From Margaritifera margaritifera (lineage: Eukaryota; Mollusca; Bivalvia; Unionida; Margaritiferidae), in contig JAQPZY010001684.1 in NCBI GenBank assembly GCA_029931535.1, positions 3,801,001 to 3,865,000 of the forward strand: a stretch of 64,000 nucleotides of DNA. The letters run 5' to 3'. Numbering within the stretch: position 1 is the stretch's first letter; each line of letters begins with the position of its first letter. The position numbers were made by a program, and so were the translations under genes. The notes beneath the pieces were generated by a model. It was given only the letters and a program-made list of their open reading frames with translations. It made no database searches and had not been told where the DNA came from. Positions 27,089 to 38,544 of the stretch are shown here, piece after piece.

Positions 27089-27653
27089 TCGCAATGGATT
27101 GTTGTTTTTTTTGTGTTTTTTTGTAGTAGTACTTTACGGCACATCAGCATAATTGTGGATATATGGTGCCAATTAAAGGTAGATGTTCGAAAAATGTAAA
27201 AATGTGGTTATGATGTACATATTATTCCAGGCCCCTCAGAACTGTCTATAGGAGTTGCTGTATTTTGGAATAATAATTTAAAGTTCCCTGTTTTGAAAGA
27301 AGCAGCTGATAAGGAAAGTAAGTGGATTGTTTGGAACTAAAAATAGCAAATAAATTCACAGTAACTTTAGCAAATGCTTTACTTACCAAATTAGGAGAAA
27401 CCTAACATTTGTGTGGAATTCAATGAACTGATTTATGATATCAATAATGCTTTACTTTTTGGATTGGTAATTAGAACTTGGGACAAGATTAAAAAAAAGT
27501 AGACAGTTATAACTATAAAAATATAAAAATCCTTGGGATAGAAAAGAAGTCTTCAAACAAAGATACTGGATCCTTGCAGAGTTCACAACCTCAGTTTAAA
27601 AGTATATATCTGGTTTAAACAGAAGCAATTTGGAAAGGTACATTTATATTTCT
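27089..27653. other. AT-rich stretch with a possible old coding remnant
   Basis: One plus-strand stretch near 27245-27340 reads LSIGVAVFWNNNL, which faintly resembles the GVAIFW motif of LINE endonucleases. It is followed by stops. Too weak for a gene call. Confidence 0.25.
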
Positions 27654-27715
27654 CTTAGATATCAGACAAGTTCTCTTAGATATCAGACAAGTTCTCTTGG
27701 ATATCAGACAAGTTA
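27654..27715. repeat. 21-bp repeat, 3 copies
   Basis: TCTCTTAGATATCAGACAAG occurs three times head to tail, the last with TTGG. Confidence 0.95.
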
Positions 27716-27739
27716 ATGTCTTTGATTACACCGATTTAT

Positions 27740-28432
27740 ACTAATCCTGGATATAATACAGGTTACTCCATTACTGAATTAGAATTCGGACTTGGTGATA
27801 GTACAGATTACTCCATTATTGAATTAGAATTCGGACTTACTGATAATACAGGTTACTCCATTATTGAATTAGAATTCGGACTTACTGATAATACAGGTTA
27901 CTCCATTATTGAATTAGAATTCGGACTTAGTGATAGTACAGATTACTCCATTATTGAATTAGAATTCGGACATACTGATAATACAGATTACTCCATTATT
28001 GAATTAGAATTCGGATTTACTGATAATACAGGTTACTCCATTATTGAATTAGAATTCGGACTTACTGATAATACAGGTTACTCCATTACTGAATTAGAAT
28101 TCGGACTTAGTGATAGTACAGATTACTCCATTCTTTAATTCGAATTCGGACTTACTGGTATTACAGATTACTCCATTATTGAATTAGAATTCGGACCTAC
28201 TGATAATACAGAATACTCCATTAGTGAATATGAATTCGGACTTAGTGATAGTACAGATTACTCCATTATTGAATTAGAATTCGGACCTACTGATAATACA
28301 GAACCCTCCATTAGTGAATATGAATTCGGACTTAGTGATAGTACAGATTACTCCATTATTGAATTCGAATTCGGACTTACTGATAATACAGATTATTATA
28401 TTTTTGAATTAGAATTCGGACTTCCTGATTTA
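27740..28432. repeat. 45-bp minisatellite, about 15 copies
   Basis: Unit TTCGGACTTACTGATAATAC, AGGTTACTCCATTATTGAAT, TAGAA. Because 45 is a multiple of three and the unit has no stop in one frame, a 140-codon frame (27716-28138) appears with a 15-residue repeat (YSIIELEFGLTDNTG). There is no signal, domain or flanking exon to support real coding. Confidence 0.95.
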
Positions 28433-29175
28433 AAAAAGTCAGAGGCTTTTGGAAATGTATAAATCTCGTGATCGTAAATATCTTGTAAAAGAAAGTGAAG
28501 GCATGTTTAACGAAAAATGTACAGTCTTCCCATATTACGTAGAAGTTACAAGATGACTAGATAATGATGAAATAGAACTTCTAGTTGACGATCAGAAGTT
28601 CTTTGGACTCCTTGTGTTGGCGGTTTGAGGCATGATTAGTTCATTCTCTTCAAAAACCAAGCGGGCAATATTGAAAAGAAAGTTTGCTGAATTATCGAAA
28701 TTCTTGATGAATTTATGCCCTCAGTGAATTACAATGCAAGCCTTTATTATGATAGTAAAAAATGAATTAGAAATTATAAGGAAAGAAAAACTGAAAGGGC
28801 TTGCTTTGCGACCAGAAACCGAAAGGATAAAGGGAGAAGAGAAGTAAAATAAAAATATTTGTGAAGTGATTAAAATAGAAGGTACGTTAGTGAAACAGTC
28901 ACAGAATTAATTAATGATATAGGCCCAAACTTTTTTGTGCAAAAATACAATTTTTAAGTTGCTTTAGCACTTTATGAAACTCTGTATGAAAGTAGAGATG
29001 CTATTCTAGAGGATGGAGATATCGATAATTAATTTATGAAGTACATAAACTTGACAATACCGCCTTGAACGTTCTTGAAGGTAAAATAGCATACGCGGAA
29101 GCTTTTGCTAGTTCAAAAAAAATACTAAAAATGACAAGACTAAAGCATTCAAGACAGGTTTTTTAAAATTATAAT
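28433..29175 (+). other. Degenerate, formerly coding-looking stretch
   Basis: Several motif-free plus-strand frames in changing phases follow one another, for example KYLVKESEGMFNEKCTVFPY, DNDEIELLVDDQKFFGLLV and NVLEGKIAYAEAFASSKK. They are richer in charged residues than random AT-rich sequence would suggest. No family is recognised. Possibly an old transposon gene. Confidence 0.3.
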
Positions 29176-29300
29176 TATAACTTTTTTTAATTTTTTTTTT
29201 ACTGATATTAGATTTCGTCTTGAAATGTCCTTTAATCATAGTTTTTGTAATAGAGATTTATCAATTACTGATATAAATGCATACTTTCAATGATTAAATG

Positions 29301-29423
<123 letters not shown>

Positions 29424-29814
29424 TTACACCTACTATAATATAATCAATCATAATCTTTCATTTATACTATATGAGGGGATATTATAATTATATCTTGTAC
29501 ACTTTCTGAATCAAACTCACGTGCATAGACTGTACTGAATGCCAAAAATCTATATTGGATGGTGAAAACTTATAGCGTAGACAAGGGAGATAAACGTTGT
29601 TTCTTGATTCCTATTGTTATTTCCCTTGATACAAAATTGTCTATTCTCACGTTCATACCTGCTATGTTCTCTAAATATTTTTCATTTTAATATTTCGATT
29701 TTCAAATCTAAATACAAATAGCCCACCCCTCCCCTTCCCCTACAACCTTAACAAAAGTTTATTTTTAAGTATTGATCTCTTTCTGTTTATTTGGCCACGA
29801 AGAGGGAACAGCGG

Positions 29815-29970
29815 TAACTGTATTGGTAGAGCGTCGGACTCGTAATCCAAGGATCGCGGATTCAATATCCGTCCTGGTGAACCCGGGTCGGCTGCCTCAT
29901 TGCGTCCTTAGGAAAGGCACTTAGCTCTATTTTCTCGGCATGATATAACCAAATAATGTTTTTAAAAGTG
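29815..29970 (+). mobile_element. tRNA-derived SINE, better preserved copy
   Basis: The head TTGGTAGAGCGTCGGACTCG, then TAATCCAAGGATCGCGGATT and CAATATCCGTCC, has A- and B-box-like blocks. The body is GGTCGGCTGCCTCATTGCGT, CCTTAGGAAAGGCACTTAGC, TTTCTCGGCATGATATAA. The body matches the copy at 3.0-3.2 kb. Only a short A-rich tail follows. Confidence 0.75.
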
Positions 29971-30327
29971 CCGTTAAAAAAATGTCTTGAACCCTAATGG
30001 AAGGCGTATTCAGTAACTAACAGCACGGCAAGAGTTTATAAAAAAATAAAAAAATAAGAAATTTTAGAAAATATGCGTAATTTTCCATCTTCTTTTGGTA
30101 CTAAATACAGATAAGGTTAGCTGGTCTCACATTTTGAAATTCTATGGCAGAATATACGTTTTGTTTATTAGTCTCATTATACAGGGAAGCTGATAAAATG
30201 AAGGGAGGGCATAAGCACTGTTATAATAAGAGCTTCACAACTATAAAGACAACAACAACAGCAACAACTACTTCTGCTATTTCCATTATCACACAACAAT
30301 TAGGACAAAGCAACAACAAGAAGAACC

Positions 30328-30329
<2 letters not shown>

Positions 30330-30381
<52 letters not shown>
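30330..30381. repeat. (AAT)n microsatellite
   Basis: Uninterrupted AAT repeats. Confidence 0.97.
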
Positions 30382-30382
<1 letters not shown>

Positions 30383-30967
30383 TCTTGACTATCATGATCA
30401 TACTAATCGGCATTAGCTTAGATTTTTTTTAATGGTATGCTGCATTTTAAATCAATTTACATCTTGGCTTAAGTTTTGACAAATTATTTACTTTGAAGCT
30501 GTAGTAGTAGGGACTTTATATATGTGTATGTACGAGTCCCTGATTATACACAACTGTGACAAATTAAGTAAACCTCTGCTTTGGCAGATTATGGGAAAAA
30601 CGGATGTTTAAAAAATAAAGAGAGGATTATTAGAATTAAAGCTAGATGTATAATAAAAAATATCAATATATAATGTTCTGTACATTATGGATTTTTATTG
30701 TACTCGTCCATGTTGTGTCGTAAACATTTACAATCATACTAAGTTACGATGGAATAGATTACTGCCGACCCCAAAAATAAATAATATCTGGCTATTACTG
30801 GTAGAAGGAACAATCCACCATGCTCTTTTTATAAATCAATGGAAGAAAAACTATTATCTGTACATCTTTTCTATTAATGGGATGTTCACATTGTCTGGGT
30901 TTATTTGGAAAAATGGATTTATGACGCAACCTCATTTATGCAAAAGTCAGCTAAAATATATATCATT
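30382..30967. other. Non-coding stretch with one unassigned frame
   Basis: A 104-codon plus-strand frame (30687-31001) has no motif and runs into the following 14-bp repeat. I do not support it as a gene. Confidence 0.35.
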
Positions 30968-31170
30968 CTTGGCAATGACTGATCTGGTAGGAGTAATCTA
31001 GTAGGAGTAATCTGGTAGGAGTAATCTAGTAGGAGTAATCTGGCAGGAGTAATCTAGTAGGAGTAATCTGGTAGGAGTAATCTAGAAGGAGTGATCTGGT
31101 AGGAGCGATCTGGTAGGAGTAATCTAGTAGGAGTAATCTAGTAGGAGTAATCTAGTTGGAGTAATCTGAA
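30968..31170. repeat. 14-bp minisatellite, about 14 copies
   Basis: Unit TAATCTGGTAGGAG / TAATCTAGTAGGAG, alternating G and A forms in part of the array. Confidence 0.95.
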
Positions 31171-31669
31171 AAAGTCTCATTGTTGTATGAGTGTTCTTAT
31201 CAAATGTCATCTTACTGCGCACGCGTCGTGCGTTTTAGTTAAAATAAGGTCAGTCGCATCTCATCAAGATCGGCTATTTATCGCAGAATGGATCTAAGAT
31301 TTTTTAACTTATGTGCACCCCCTCCCCTAAGTCAGAAAGATGCATACAACTCGGTAACAGTTGTTGACCTCTCTTTACGCTGATTGCTCTGCTAATTAGT
31401 ATAGAGTACAAACAAATCTAAGAACACTAAATAAAGGAAATGATAGATGAATTTATAAATAGTAGTTTAATTGCTATATATAAAATATTGTTCATATTTG
31501 TTAAAGGTTACAACACTAAAATCTTTAACGTAACCTTTATATGTGACATGAATTTGCAACTTGCACTTTGATTAAATTTGAATGTGAGAAACAAATTAGC
31601 AGGATCGGTATGAGTGAAAAACGATACTTGACAATGTCATAGGACAAATATTTTTATTGAGCTTAAGAA
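31171..31669. other. Non-coding stretch, nothing recognised
   Basis: No reading frame or repeat that I can name. Confidence 0.45.
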
Positions 31670-31892
31670 TACAAGTGTTATCGATATACAGCTGGATGCC
31701 TGATAATCAGTCATTTGGATATATTACAAATGTTATCGATATACATCTGTATGTCTGATAATCAGTCATTTGGATAGAATACAAATGTTATCAATATACA
31801 GCTGTATGTCTGATAATCAGTAATTTGGATAGAATACAAATGTTATCGATATAGAGCTGTATGCCTGATAATCAGTAATTTGGATACATAAA
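31670..31892. repeat. Minisatellite, ~57-bp unit, 4 copies
   Basis: ACAAATGTTATCGATATACA, GCTGTATGTCTGATAATCAG and TCATTTGGATAGAAT recur four times. Confidence 0.92.
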
Positions 31893-32261
31893 CATAATTG
31901 TGCAAGAAGACTGATAGTTCAGTGACGACGAATGATATACACTTCCGCATTTAATAGCTTGATCTTGACAGGCCATATAATTCAGATATCACAACAAATA
32001 ACAGAACAAACCTAAAGATTAAAAAGTTTGATGTAATTTGAATCAAATGTTTTATATTGTAAGAAACCTAGGGTATGTGCTATTTGTATTTTTGTCACCG
32101 TTTATAGCTTTGTTGCATGTTAGTGATTACTTGTTTGATTATGGGGAACTGGTGTTGGGAAGATACTTCTCAATCCAAGTAATTAGGCAATTAATACGTA
32201 CAGGCGTTGTTCATACTGAACCGTATTCACAGGACTTCATGTTAACAAGTGCTTGAGAGAC

Positions 32262-34340
32262 AAGCACATGTCTTTTAAGAGCAGGCTTGAAGCCAGAACC
32301 CAGCAAATGCACGTTATGTGCAACAGAGGAACGGTATCTTGATCATACCATATCAGCTGCGAGACATGCCACCGATCCTGAAAAAGTTGATGTAGTAAAG
32401 AAATGGCCCACCCTAAAATCAGTTACTGCGGTACGGAGATTCCTTGGATTTTGTAGTTTTTATCCGCGGTTCGTAGGTCACTTAGCTGAAATTGCGGCTC
32501 TCTTGAATCAGTTTACGAAAAAGAATGCCGTTTTCCTATGGACACGTGATCATCAAGTGGCATAAGAAGTGTTATGTAAAGCACTTGTCTCAGCACGAGT
32601 GTTGACTGTACCTCACTTCAGTCGATCCTTCATACTAGATACAGATGCGAGTGGTGAAGAATAGAGCGGTCCTTTTCCAGGAAATTGACGGAAAAGAAAG
32701 GGTGGTACCTTAGTTCCTGGACAAGACAGAACGCCAGCACTGTGTCACGCGTCGTGAGCTGTTGCTATTCGGTATTTGTAAACCTATCTTTATGGCAGAA
32801 AAATTCAAAGTGCGCACTTATTACAGTAGCCTGAGTCAGCTCGTGAACTTCAAAGAGGTTGAGAGACAATTGGCCAGCTGTTGGAACAGTTATCATTATG
32901 TGACTTCATGATTGAACACCGCCCTGGAATTCACCGTGTCAATGCCGATGATTTAAGCTGCTTGCCCAGCAAGGGTTGCAAATAATGAAGCTAGTACGCT
33001 GCCAAGTTCTCCGCTAAACTGCTGGACAGTGGCGTTCATTTTGGAGAGGTGCAGAGACAAAGACTCAACTTTGTCCAGAATGATTGGATGGGGTGAGGCT
33101 CGGCAGCACCCCTCTTAGGAAGAGTATCTAGAGACAGTGCTGAAATCAAGGCCTTATGGAGAGCATACAAGGTATTGGAAATGTTTGACGGGATGTTCGT
33201 GAGAGTTTGGCTTGATCGTTCTGGTAAGCCAAATAAAAGTTTCATCATCGTACCGTACATCTGGCAGCGTGAAATTTTAGACATTGCAGTGATGGTGCTG
33301 ACGGTTGTGGGGGCATTTAGTACTGAAAAAAAAGCCTTAGTAAAACATGCCAACGTTACTACTGGCCTGCTATAAGAAGAGTGATATTCGAGAGAATTGT
33401 GCAATATGTTTCGTTTGCGCTCAGCTCAAGAACCCCAATCAGAGGCGTCGAGCAAACATCAGGGCATACCAACTGGAGAAGAAGAGGAGCTCGTTGATTT
33501 CGATGTTTTGGGACCTCTTACAACGACGGATGAAGGAAATGCGTATATTCTTGTGATTTAGTGATCATTTTACCAAGTGGACTGAGGCGGTGTCTTTGTC
33601 TAATATTGAAGTTGCCACAGTTGAGCGAACGTTGCTTGAAACTTTATTTGTAGATTTGGCGTGCCTCGTATGTTCTTGTCTGACCAAGGCCGACAGTTTG
33701 AAAGCGCTGTATTTAAAGAACTTTGTGTTATGTCAGGAATTAATAAGACGCGAACGTCTCATTATCGTCATCAGTGTAAAGGGATGGTAGAGCGATACAA
33801 CCGAACTATGTGCCAGATGTTAGCACCATACGCTGAAGATAAAAGAGGAAAAATGGGACCAGGACATTCCTCTTACGAACATGGCGTACCGAGCATCTGA
33901 ACATAGTCATCCGTAGTCATCCCTAACAAGTTGATGCTGGGGAGAGAAGTGAATCTTCTTACGTATCTTTTGGTGTGGAAAACACCTGAAGAAATCCCAA
34001 ATAATCTGTCCCAGTTCGTGTCAGAATATAGAAAAGGAATATGTGCGGCTAACAAGGAAGCGTGAGAGAAATTAGGCACCAGTTTTCGGCATCAGAAGGC
34101 CACTTACGATTTCAAGGTTCATAGTCAGTCTTTCAGTGATGGTGACATTGTGTGATTGCACCATACTCTGAGAAAGAAAGGGAAACTCACCTAAACTGCA
34201 AGTCAGGTAGACTGGACCTTGGCGCATTGTTAAGAAGATAACTGATATCATTTACCTTATCACAAGACCATAAGAAGACTTATATTGTTCACTTCAATCG
34301 TTGGAAGCCATGCTCGGTACGATCTGAGAGTGAATGTGAA
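32262..34340 (+). pseudogene. Ty3/gypsy-type pol remnant (RT end, RNase H, integrase)
   Basis: Order of recognisable pieces: RT thumb/connection (KPEPSKCTLCATEERYLDH, TAVRRFLGFCSFYPRFV; 32287-32565), RNase H (FILDTDASGEE near 32630; HRVNADDLSCLPS near 32935), then integrase core (DVLGPLTTTDEGNAYI near 33505, VPRMFLSDQGRQFESAVFKE near 33660, CKGMVERYNRTMCQMLAPY near 33778). The D..D..E residues can all be read. The integrase C-terminal module follows (DGDIVW near 34139). The gene is cut by many stops and shifts, and gag, protease and the RT palm are absent. The 5' end is truncated near 32.26 kb. A Ty3/gypsy element encodes the machinery for reverse transcription and insertion; this copy is dead. 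Confidence 0.9.
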
Positions 34341-34476
34341 TTTTCCGACACTCAGGAAGAGTCATATGATGGGGGTGGTGAGACTGAGAAGGACGGAATA
34401 TCGCCGTATCCCTTTACTGCTCAAAGAGCTATACTGTGGCATGGCGGAGAGCAAGCCGTGGGTCTAAAGGAAACGT

Positions 34477-35536
34477 ACATATGATTTGTAACAATGGGAG
34501 TGCTGAGGAGTCACCAATTCTTGCATTTTTTCCTTCTATTAATTGATCGGTTATAGAAAGGGAAAAAAGAAAATTTAAATAAGGATGGGTAATTATTCTG
34601 TCCCCGTGATAGTTTATTTGGATTGGTAAAGGTCCAGAACGGTGTCAGACGGGTTGAATCAGAAAAATCGCACAGCACGGCAAGGATGAAGCAGATAGTT
34701 GAGTTGCTGTTGCGCTGAGCACTACGGTTTATGTTTATTTTATAATTATTATATATTATTCTTAGATTCTTAATTGAAGGCAGAGTCCACTTTTTGCGTA
34801 AATTGTTTCGGATTGATCATGAGTAGTATTAATTTAATAAATTGGTCAGAAGTCGTTTGTTTGCCGTTTTGAGTAAGATTGAGGGGAATTATAATTGGTT
34901 TGTTGAGCTTTTAGAGAAGCAGTCCTAAATAACGCCATTATGTTTAAAAGACCTGATGAGTATCATTCGATTAGTGTGCTTTTGCGTAAGGTTTTGCCTT
35001 TGCCGTTAACTGTAAAAGTGAAATGTGACATTTTAAATTGTGATCGTGCATCTAGCTGGCGAATGTAGTATTAGTTGTAATGTTGATATGAGGATGCAGT
35101 TCCAGCTAGCGTGGTCTGATGTCAACGATGAATTTGGTGCTGTTTAGTGGAGCGCTGCTGGACCTGAGCGACTTTTACTTTTAGTAGAGATGCGTTGTCC
35201 TGCAGGAAGCTTGATCTCTCTACCTGAGTTTCGTCGCGATTAAGCAGGGGGCGAGTCCGCGTGTCTGACCAGTTAGAGCAGTCGTTTTGCTACAGTTTAT
35301 GTCGAAATCTGTTGGATATCAGCATATCCACTGTGATACTCTACTATGGTTTTCATCATGCGTTGATTGAAGAATTAGCTTGCTAAGATCGGTGTTAAAT
35401 AGGGAATTGCTGAGGGACTGCTCCTAATAAACGCATCTTATTTAGAAGAATTGATAGAATGACCATGGCAATTATATCCTTATTGGACACCTTTTTTTTA
35501 GTTTGAGTTTCGTGCCCTGAGTAAAAATAAATGTTT
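34477..35536 (+). repeat. Candidate 3' LTR of the gypsy element
   Basis: The stretch begins TGTAACAATGGGAG just after the pol remnant and ends AATAAATGTTTACA, giving TG...CA borders and an AATAAA signal close to the right end. It holds no reading frame. No matching 5' LTR is in the window, so borders cannot be confirmed. Its right end lies about 45 bp from the first coding remnant of the Polinton block. Confidence 0.35.
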
Positions 35537-35581
35537 ACAAAAAAGTAGTTTCAGTTTGTTGAATGCACATGCGATCAGTGA

Positions 35582-36311
35582 TTATGCTCTTCCTTCCAGC
35601 TCTTCAGGGGCATACAGGTACCGAACCGGATTGTCCTCGACTAAGTCCAACGCTGGGGACTGCGGGGCCAAAGCACCTCGTGTGACTGTGATGGTTTTCT
35701 GCCTAATCGCGTCAGCTGGATTTAATCTGGTCATACCGTGTGGTTTCATTATTTAACACCCATTCTCGGGAGCGATCATAAATCAACAATTCCTGCGCGT
35801 ACTGGTGCTCGAATAATCGTTCCCCAAGTGTGCGGTTGAATCGTTCCACGATGGCCTGGTCACGATGCACATTGAGATATCCACGACGAACCCGCAACGG
35901 CTCCGAAAAATTCTTTGCCTAGGTCCACCTGTAGAAGTCGCGGCCACCTTAGCGGTTCACGTGCGTAGATACGTTTGAACACGTCTGCGACACTTGTTGA
36001 ATTTTTAGACGTCAGCGGCTCGGCTTCCTTGTATCTGCTGGCAACATCCACGACGGTTAGTGCATATTTGTATGTATGTGCACGTACCCGGTCATATGGA
36101 AAAACAAAAGATCAGCCGGGGGAACTTCATTGGGGGTCCTCACATCAAACCACCCACGGGAAATCTTTCTCGAAGCAGGTATATAAATCTGCCACAACGC
36201 TTGTTTTGTCAGCCACGCTCCAGCGACCCCATGGGTAACTTTTGCCGCACTCGCTAACTTTCCAACGGCTGCTTCACCCTTCCAATCACCGCGTGGACTA
36301 TAGTATCTCAT
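35582..36311 (-). pseudogene. Polinton retroviral-type (rve) integrase, frameshifted
   Basis: The likely start is ATG at 36309-36311 (MRYYSPRGDWKG), followed by a helix-turn-helix-like N-terminus (LASAAKV, WLTKQALWQIYIP). The catalytic core carries the first Asp in EVPPADLLF (about 36105), the second in LLQVDLGKEFFG (about 35920) and the Glu in HRDQAIVERFNRTLGERL (about 35845). The C-terminal end has VRYLYAPEELEGRA and a stop at 35582-35584. The full D-D-E triad is readable, but at least three frame changes (near 36055, between the second Asp and Glu, and near 35710) break it. In Polintons this enzyme inserts the element and makes a 6-bp target duplication. It is a different lineage from the integrase at 61.5-62.3 kb. 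Confidence 0.9.
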
Positions 36312-36339
36312 GGGCAGTTTCGCGTCCGTGTTTGTTATA

Positions 36340-36882
36340 TTGATGCTTTGTCTCCGATGAGTAAACTTTGCCCACAGGGGGAGGAGCCTCTCAGTGCAAT
36401 ATTGGCCTTCATGCCTCCTTTGACAATCCATCTGGCGATTCTTTTTCCGATGGCCGCTCCCGCAATAGCATTCATGCCATGGATGAGATCCACGTTGGCG
36501 TGTTGACGTGCACGAATATCATTTGATGTTTTATTCGCGAGATCATGTCGGTAATATGCAGCATTGACTCGGTTAACAGGTTCTTCTACGGGCGCTGGTC
36601 GGTTATCGCGCAGTCGTATATCCAGCCGTGTTCCAGGCCCGTAGTAATTGTATGTTTTTCACCAGGATATTTACTACACGGTACCCCGGGGAGTTTTGTC
36701 AGCGCGGTTGCGATATCACCGCCAAGATTATTTTTAGACACAGAAGTTCCCATGAACGTAAACGTATTTGCTTCACACCGGACACAAGTTCCAGCGATTC
36801 CGGTTCTGTTATTACGTATTACAATAGGAGATAAATTTGCATTACGTGTTTTTGTGCGGTATCGCACACAATATGAAGGCAT
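36340..36882 (-). pseudogene. Zinc-ribbon plus phospholipase A2-like protein, frameshifted
   Basis: The start is ATG at 36880-36882 (MPSYCVRYRTKT). The first ~40 residues look like a DUF5679-type zinc ribbon: YCVRY, then TCVRCEANTFTF, where one of the expected first-pair cysteines is Tyr. After LPGVPCSKYPG a shift leads to the PLA2-like loop YYGPGTRLD (36630-36647 for the loop core) and the catalytic His-Asp in NAAYYRHDLANK (36542-36547). A helical basic tail ends near 36340 and overlaps the integrase start. PLA2-like domains with GPG and HD motifs are known from parvovirus capsids and from some Polinton-like elements, where they help to breach a membrane. The function here is inferred from those motifs. 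The frame is broken at least once near 36655. Confidence 0.75.
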
Positions 36883-36913
36883 GATAATAAGTATACAACC
36901 AATGACATTCAAG
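36883..36913. promoter_or_regulatory. Divergent intergenic region of the Polinton block
   Basis: Only about 31 bp separate the minus-strand PLA2-like start from the likely ATPase start on plus. Any promoters for the two clusters must overlap here or lie in coding sequence. It contains ATAATAAGTATACAACC but no certain TATA box. Confidence 0.35.
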
Positions 36914-37571
36914 ATGACATCATCAAGAAATGGAAAAATCAAAGATTTGAATAGTTCTGCCTTCACCGTCATTGACTTTTCTGCGTCAACAAAGCTTCGG
37001 CCGCCCAAGCACAGTTTTGATGGAACCAGTTCCATATTTCCGAACTCAGTTCGCGCGCTGATCATTGGTTCCGCCAGATGCGGAAAGACTCAACTGTTGC
37101 TAAAATGGGATCTGCTGTACGTGATTGCACCACTCGCAGACGATCAGCCGTGTTATGATGTACTCAGAGATTTCGCGCACGCGCTTGAGAGCAGTGAAGC
37201 TGCCATCGAGTTCTTTTCCACGATCGATGAAGCTCCACCGTGGACGAACTTGACCTGTGAATAATTTTGTCGTGTTCGACGATGTGATTCTTGACCGGCA
37301 AGACAACCCCGCGAGAATATTTTCTCAGGGCCGCCACAAGAAAGCAGGCGTGATCTGTATGACTGAACGATACGCACACGTACCCAAAGTGATTCGGGAC
37401 AACTGCAACATATTGACAATATTTCGTAGGGTTGACGCGCACGACCTTGCAAACATTCACTGGACCTGGTGTGCCGTCGACGCTTTGCAGGATGAGTTTC
37501 GAAATATGTTCGCGGAGGTCATTCGGGACCCGTATAGTCTCCTCACGACTGACTTGAGTGGTGTGGGATAA
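36914..37571 (+). pseudogene. FtsK/HerA-type genome-packaging ATPase, frameshifted
   Basis: Walker A is GSARCGKT at 37067-37090, preceded by VRALIIG. Walker B is NNFVVFDDVI at 37257-37292, followed by IFSQGRHKKAGVICMTE, the conserved glycine/arginine-rich region of A32-like ATPases. The C-terminal part runs through NCNILTIFRRVDAHDL to a stop at 37569-37571. Two lesions are visible. A stretch between the Walker motifs appears deleted (WDLLYVIAPLADDQP), and a shift near 37257 puts Walker B in another frame after TGA. The likely start is the Met at 36914, with nearby Mets at 36878 and 36902 as alternatives. In Polintons this enzyme would pump DNA into the capsid. Confidence 0.88.
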
Positions 37572-38120
37572 AATAATCGCGTGGGTCTGGACGCAATTGC
37601 ATCTCACACAAACTTGTCTGACAAAGCAATTTAACAACACGATAAAATCCGCCAGTGATGTCAAAGCAGAGGGTGCTGACCGACGCCGCAAAGCTGCCCG
37701 CGATCAACTGGAACTTATCCGCGAGCACATAGCTCGTCGCAAACGAGTCAGAGATAAGCTTCAGTCGCAACAAACCGCACGGGAAGACCTGACAGCGGAC
37801 TTTAAACAAACGTTTGCATCGTTGATCAAACCCACGCATGAAACCGCGGATGAGGTGAAAAAGTCGCGAAAACCACCGCCGAGATGACGGCAACAGAAGA
37901 GAAACCTGGACCGATTGTCAGGACAGCCAAAGCCACAGAAGAAACCGCAGAGACTATTGGACGCTTGCCAGATGCGATTACTGAGATCCAAGAAGGCTTT
38001 GGGGAAATCGGAGATGAAGTTGGTGTGATCGCAAAAGGCACCCGTGTGCTCGACGAAGACGTCAGAAAAGCAATTGAGAATATTCCAACACCACAATCAC
38101 CGCATTTATTATTTTTGTGA
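37558..38120 (+). pseudogene. Polinton-associated coiled-coil protein, interrupted
   Basis: Begins overlapping the end of the ATPase gene. The first part (37558-37887) has a helical, Arg/Lys/Glu-rich stretch such as ARDQLELIREHIARRKRVRD. The second (37884-38120) continues with EETAETIGRLPDAITEIQEG, in a shifted frame. Long heptad-like helices are evident. No enzymatic motif is seen. Small coiled-coil proteins next to the ATPase are common in Polintons, but their role is unknown. The join between the two parts is inferred. Confidence 0.55.
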
Positions 38121-38544
38121 AGATGGTCGTCAGTGGATTTTTGAAAATCCCATACGTGCCACTTATTACAGACCACTCGACTGGCGCAAGATCGTGTTAA
38201 GATTACCAGCGAACTCAAGTGATTTACAATATAAACAAAATATGGCACAAGTGGGTATTCAGGGAGATTACTGGAAGACCGCAAACCTCCGGTCCTGCGT
38301 GGCCACCCTATAAACGCATGATCGATGCATTTTACGCCGGAGACATTGATGAAGGCATAAAATCGTATGAAATCAATGCTACGATGCAACGTATCGTTGC
38401 AAATACAACACCGAGCATCACCTCGATGATCACGATCTCGTCAACACAGCCGGAATTCCACGTGGTTTTTCTGACGCCAATCACCGCGGGACAATCCCGC
38501 GCACTCGAAATCGCACTAGTGTCGAAGGGCGTTTATTACAGATC
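38121..38544 (+). pseudogene. Unassigned Polinton reading-frame remnant
   Basis: Overlapping frames (38044-38313, 38219-38563) read YYFCEDGRQWIFENPIRATY and PPYKRMIDAFYAGDIDEGIK with shifts between them. The composition fits coding sequence like the rest of the block. No motif is recognised. It could be the 5' part of the penton-like gene that follows, or a separate small gene. Confidence 0.4.

Noticed and set aside
27716..28138. 140-codon frame with a perfect 15-residue repeat
   Set aside because: A 45-bp tandem repeat with one stop-free frame gives this automatically. There is no start context, signal or domain, and the repeat continues beyond the stop.
29820..29890. A tRNA gene
   Set aside because: The A- and B-box-like blocks are followed by a SINE body shared with the copy at 3.0-3.2 kb, and the acceptor and anticodon stems do not pair properly.
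32038..32256. 72-codon frame just before the gypsy remnant as an RT part
   Set aside because: No RT motif can be read in it. The first recognisable RT residues begin near 32262 in another context.
36545..36900. Plus-strand coding in the first part of the 239-codon frame
   Set aside because: It is antisense to the zinc-ribbon/PLA2-like gene on minus, which has the recognisable motifs. Only the part after about 36914 is ATPase.
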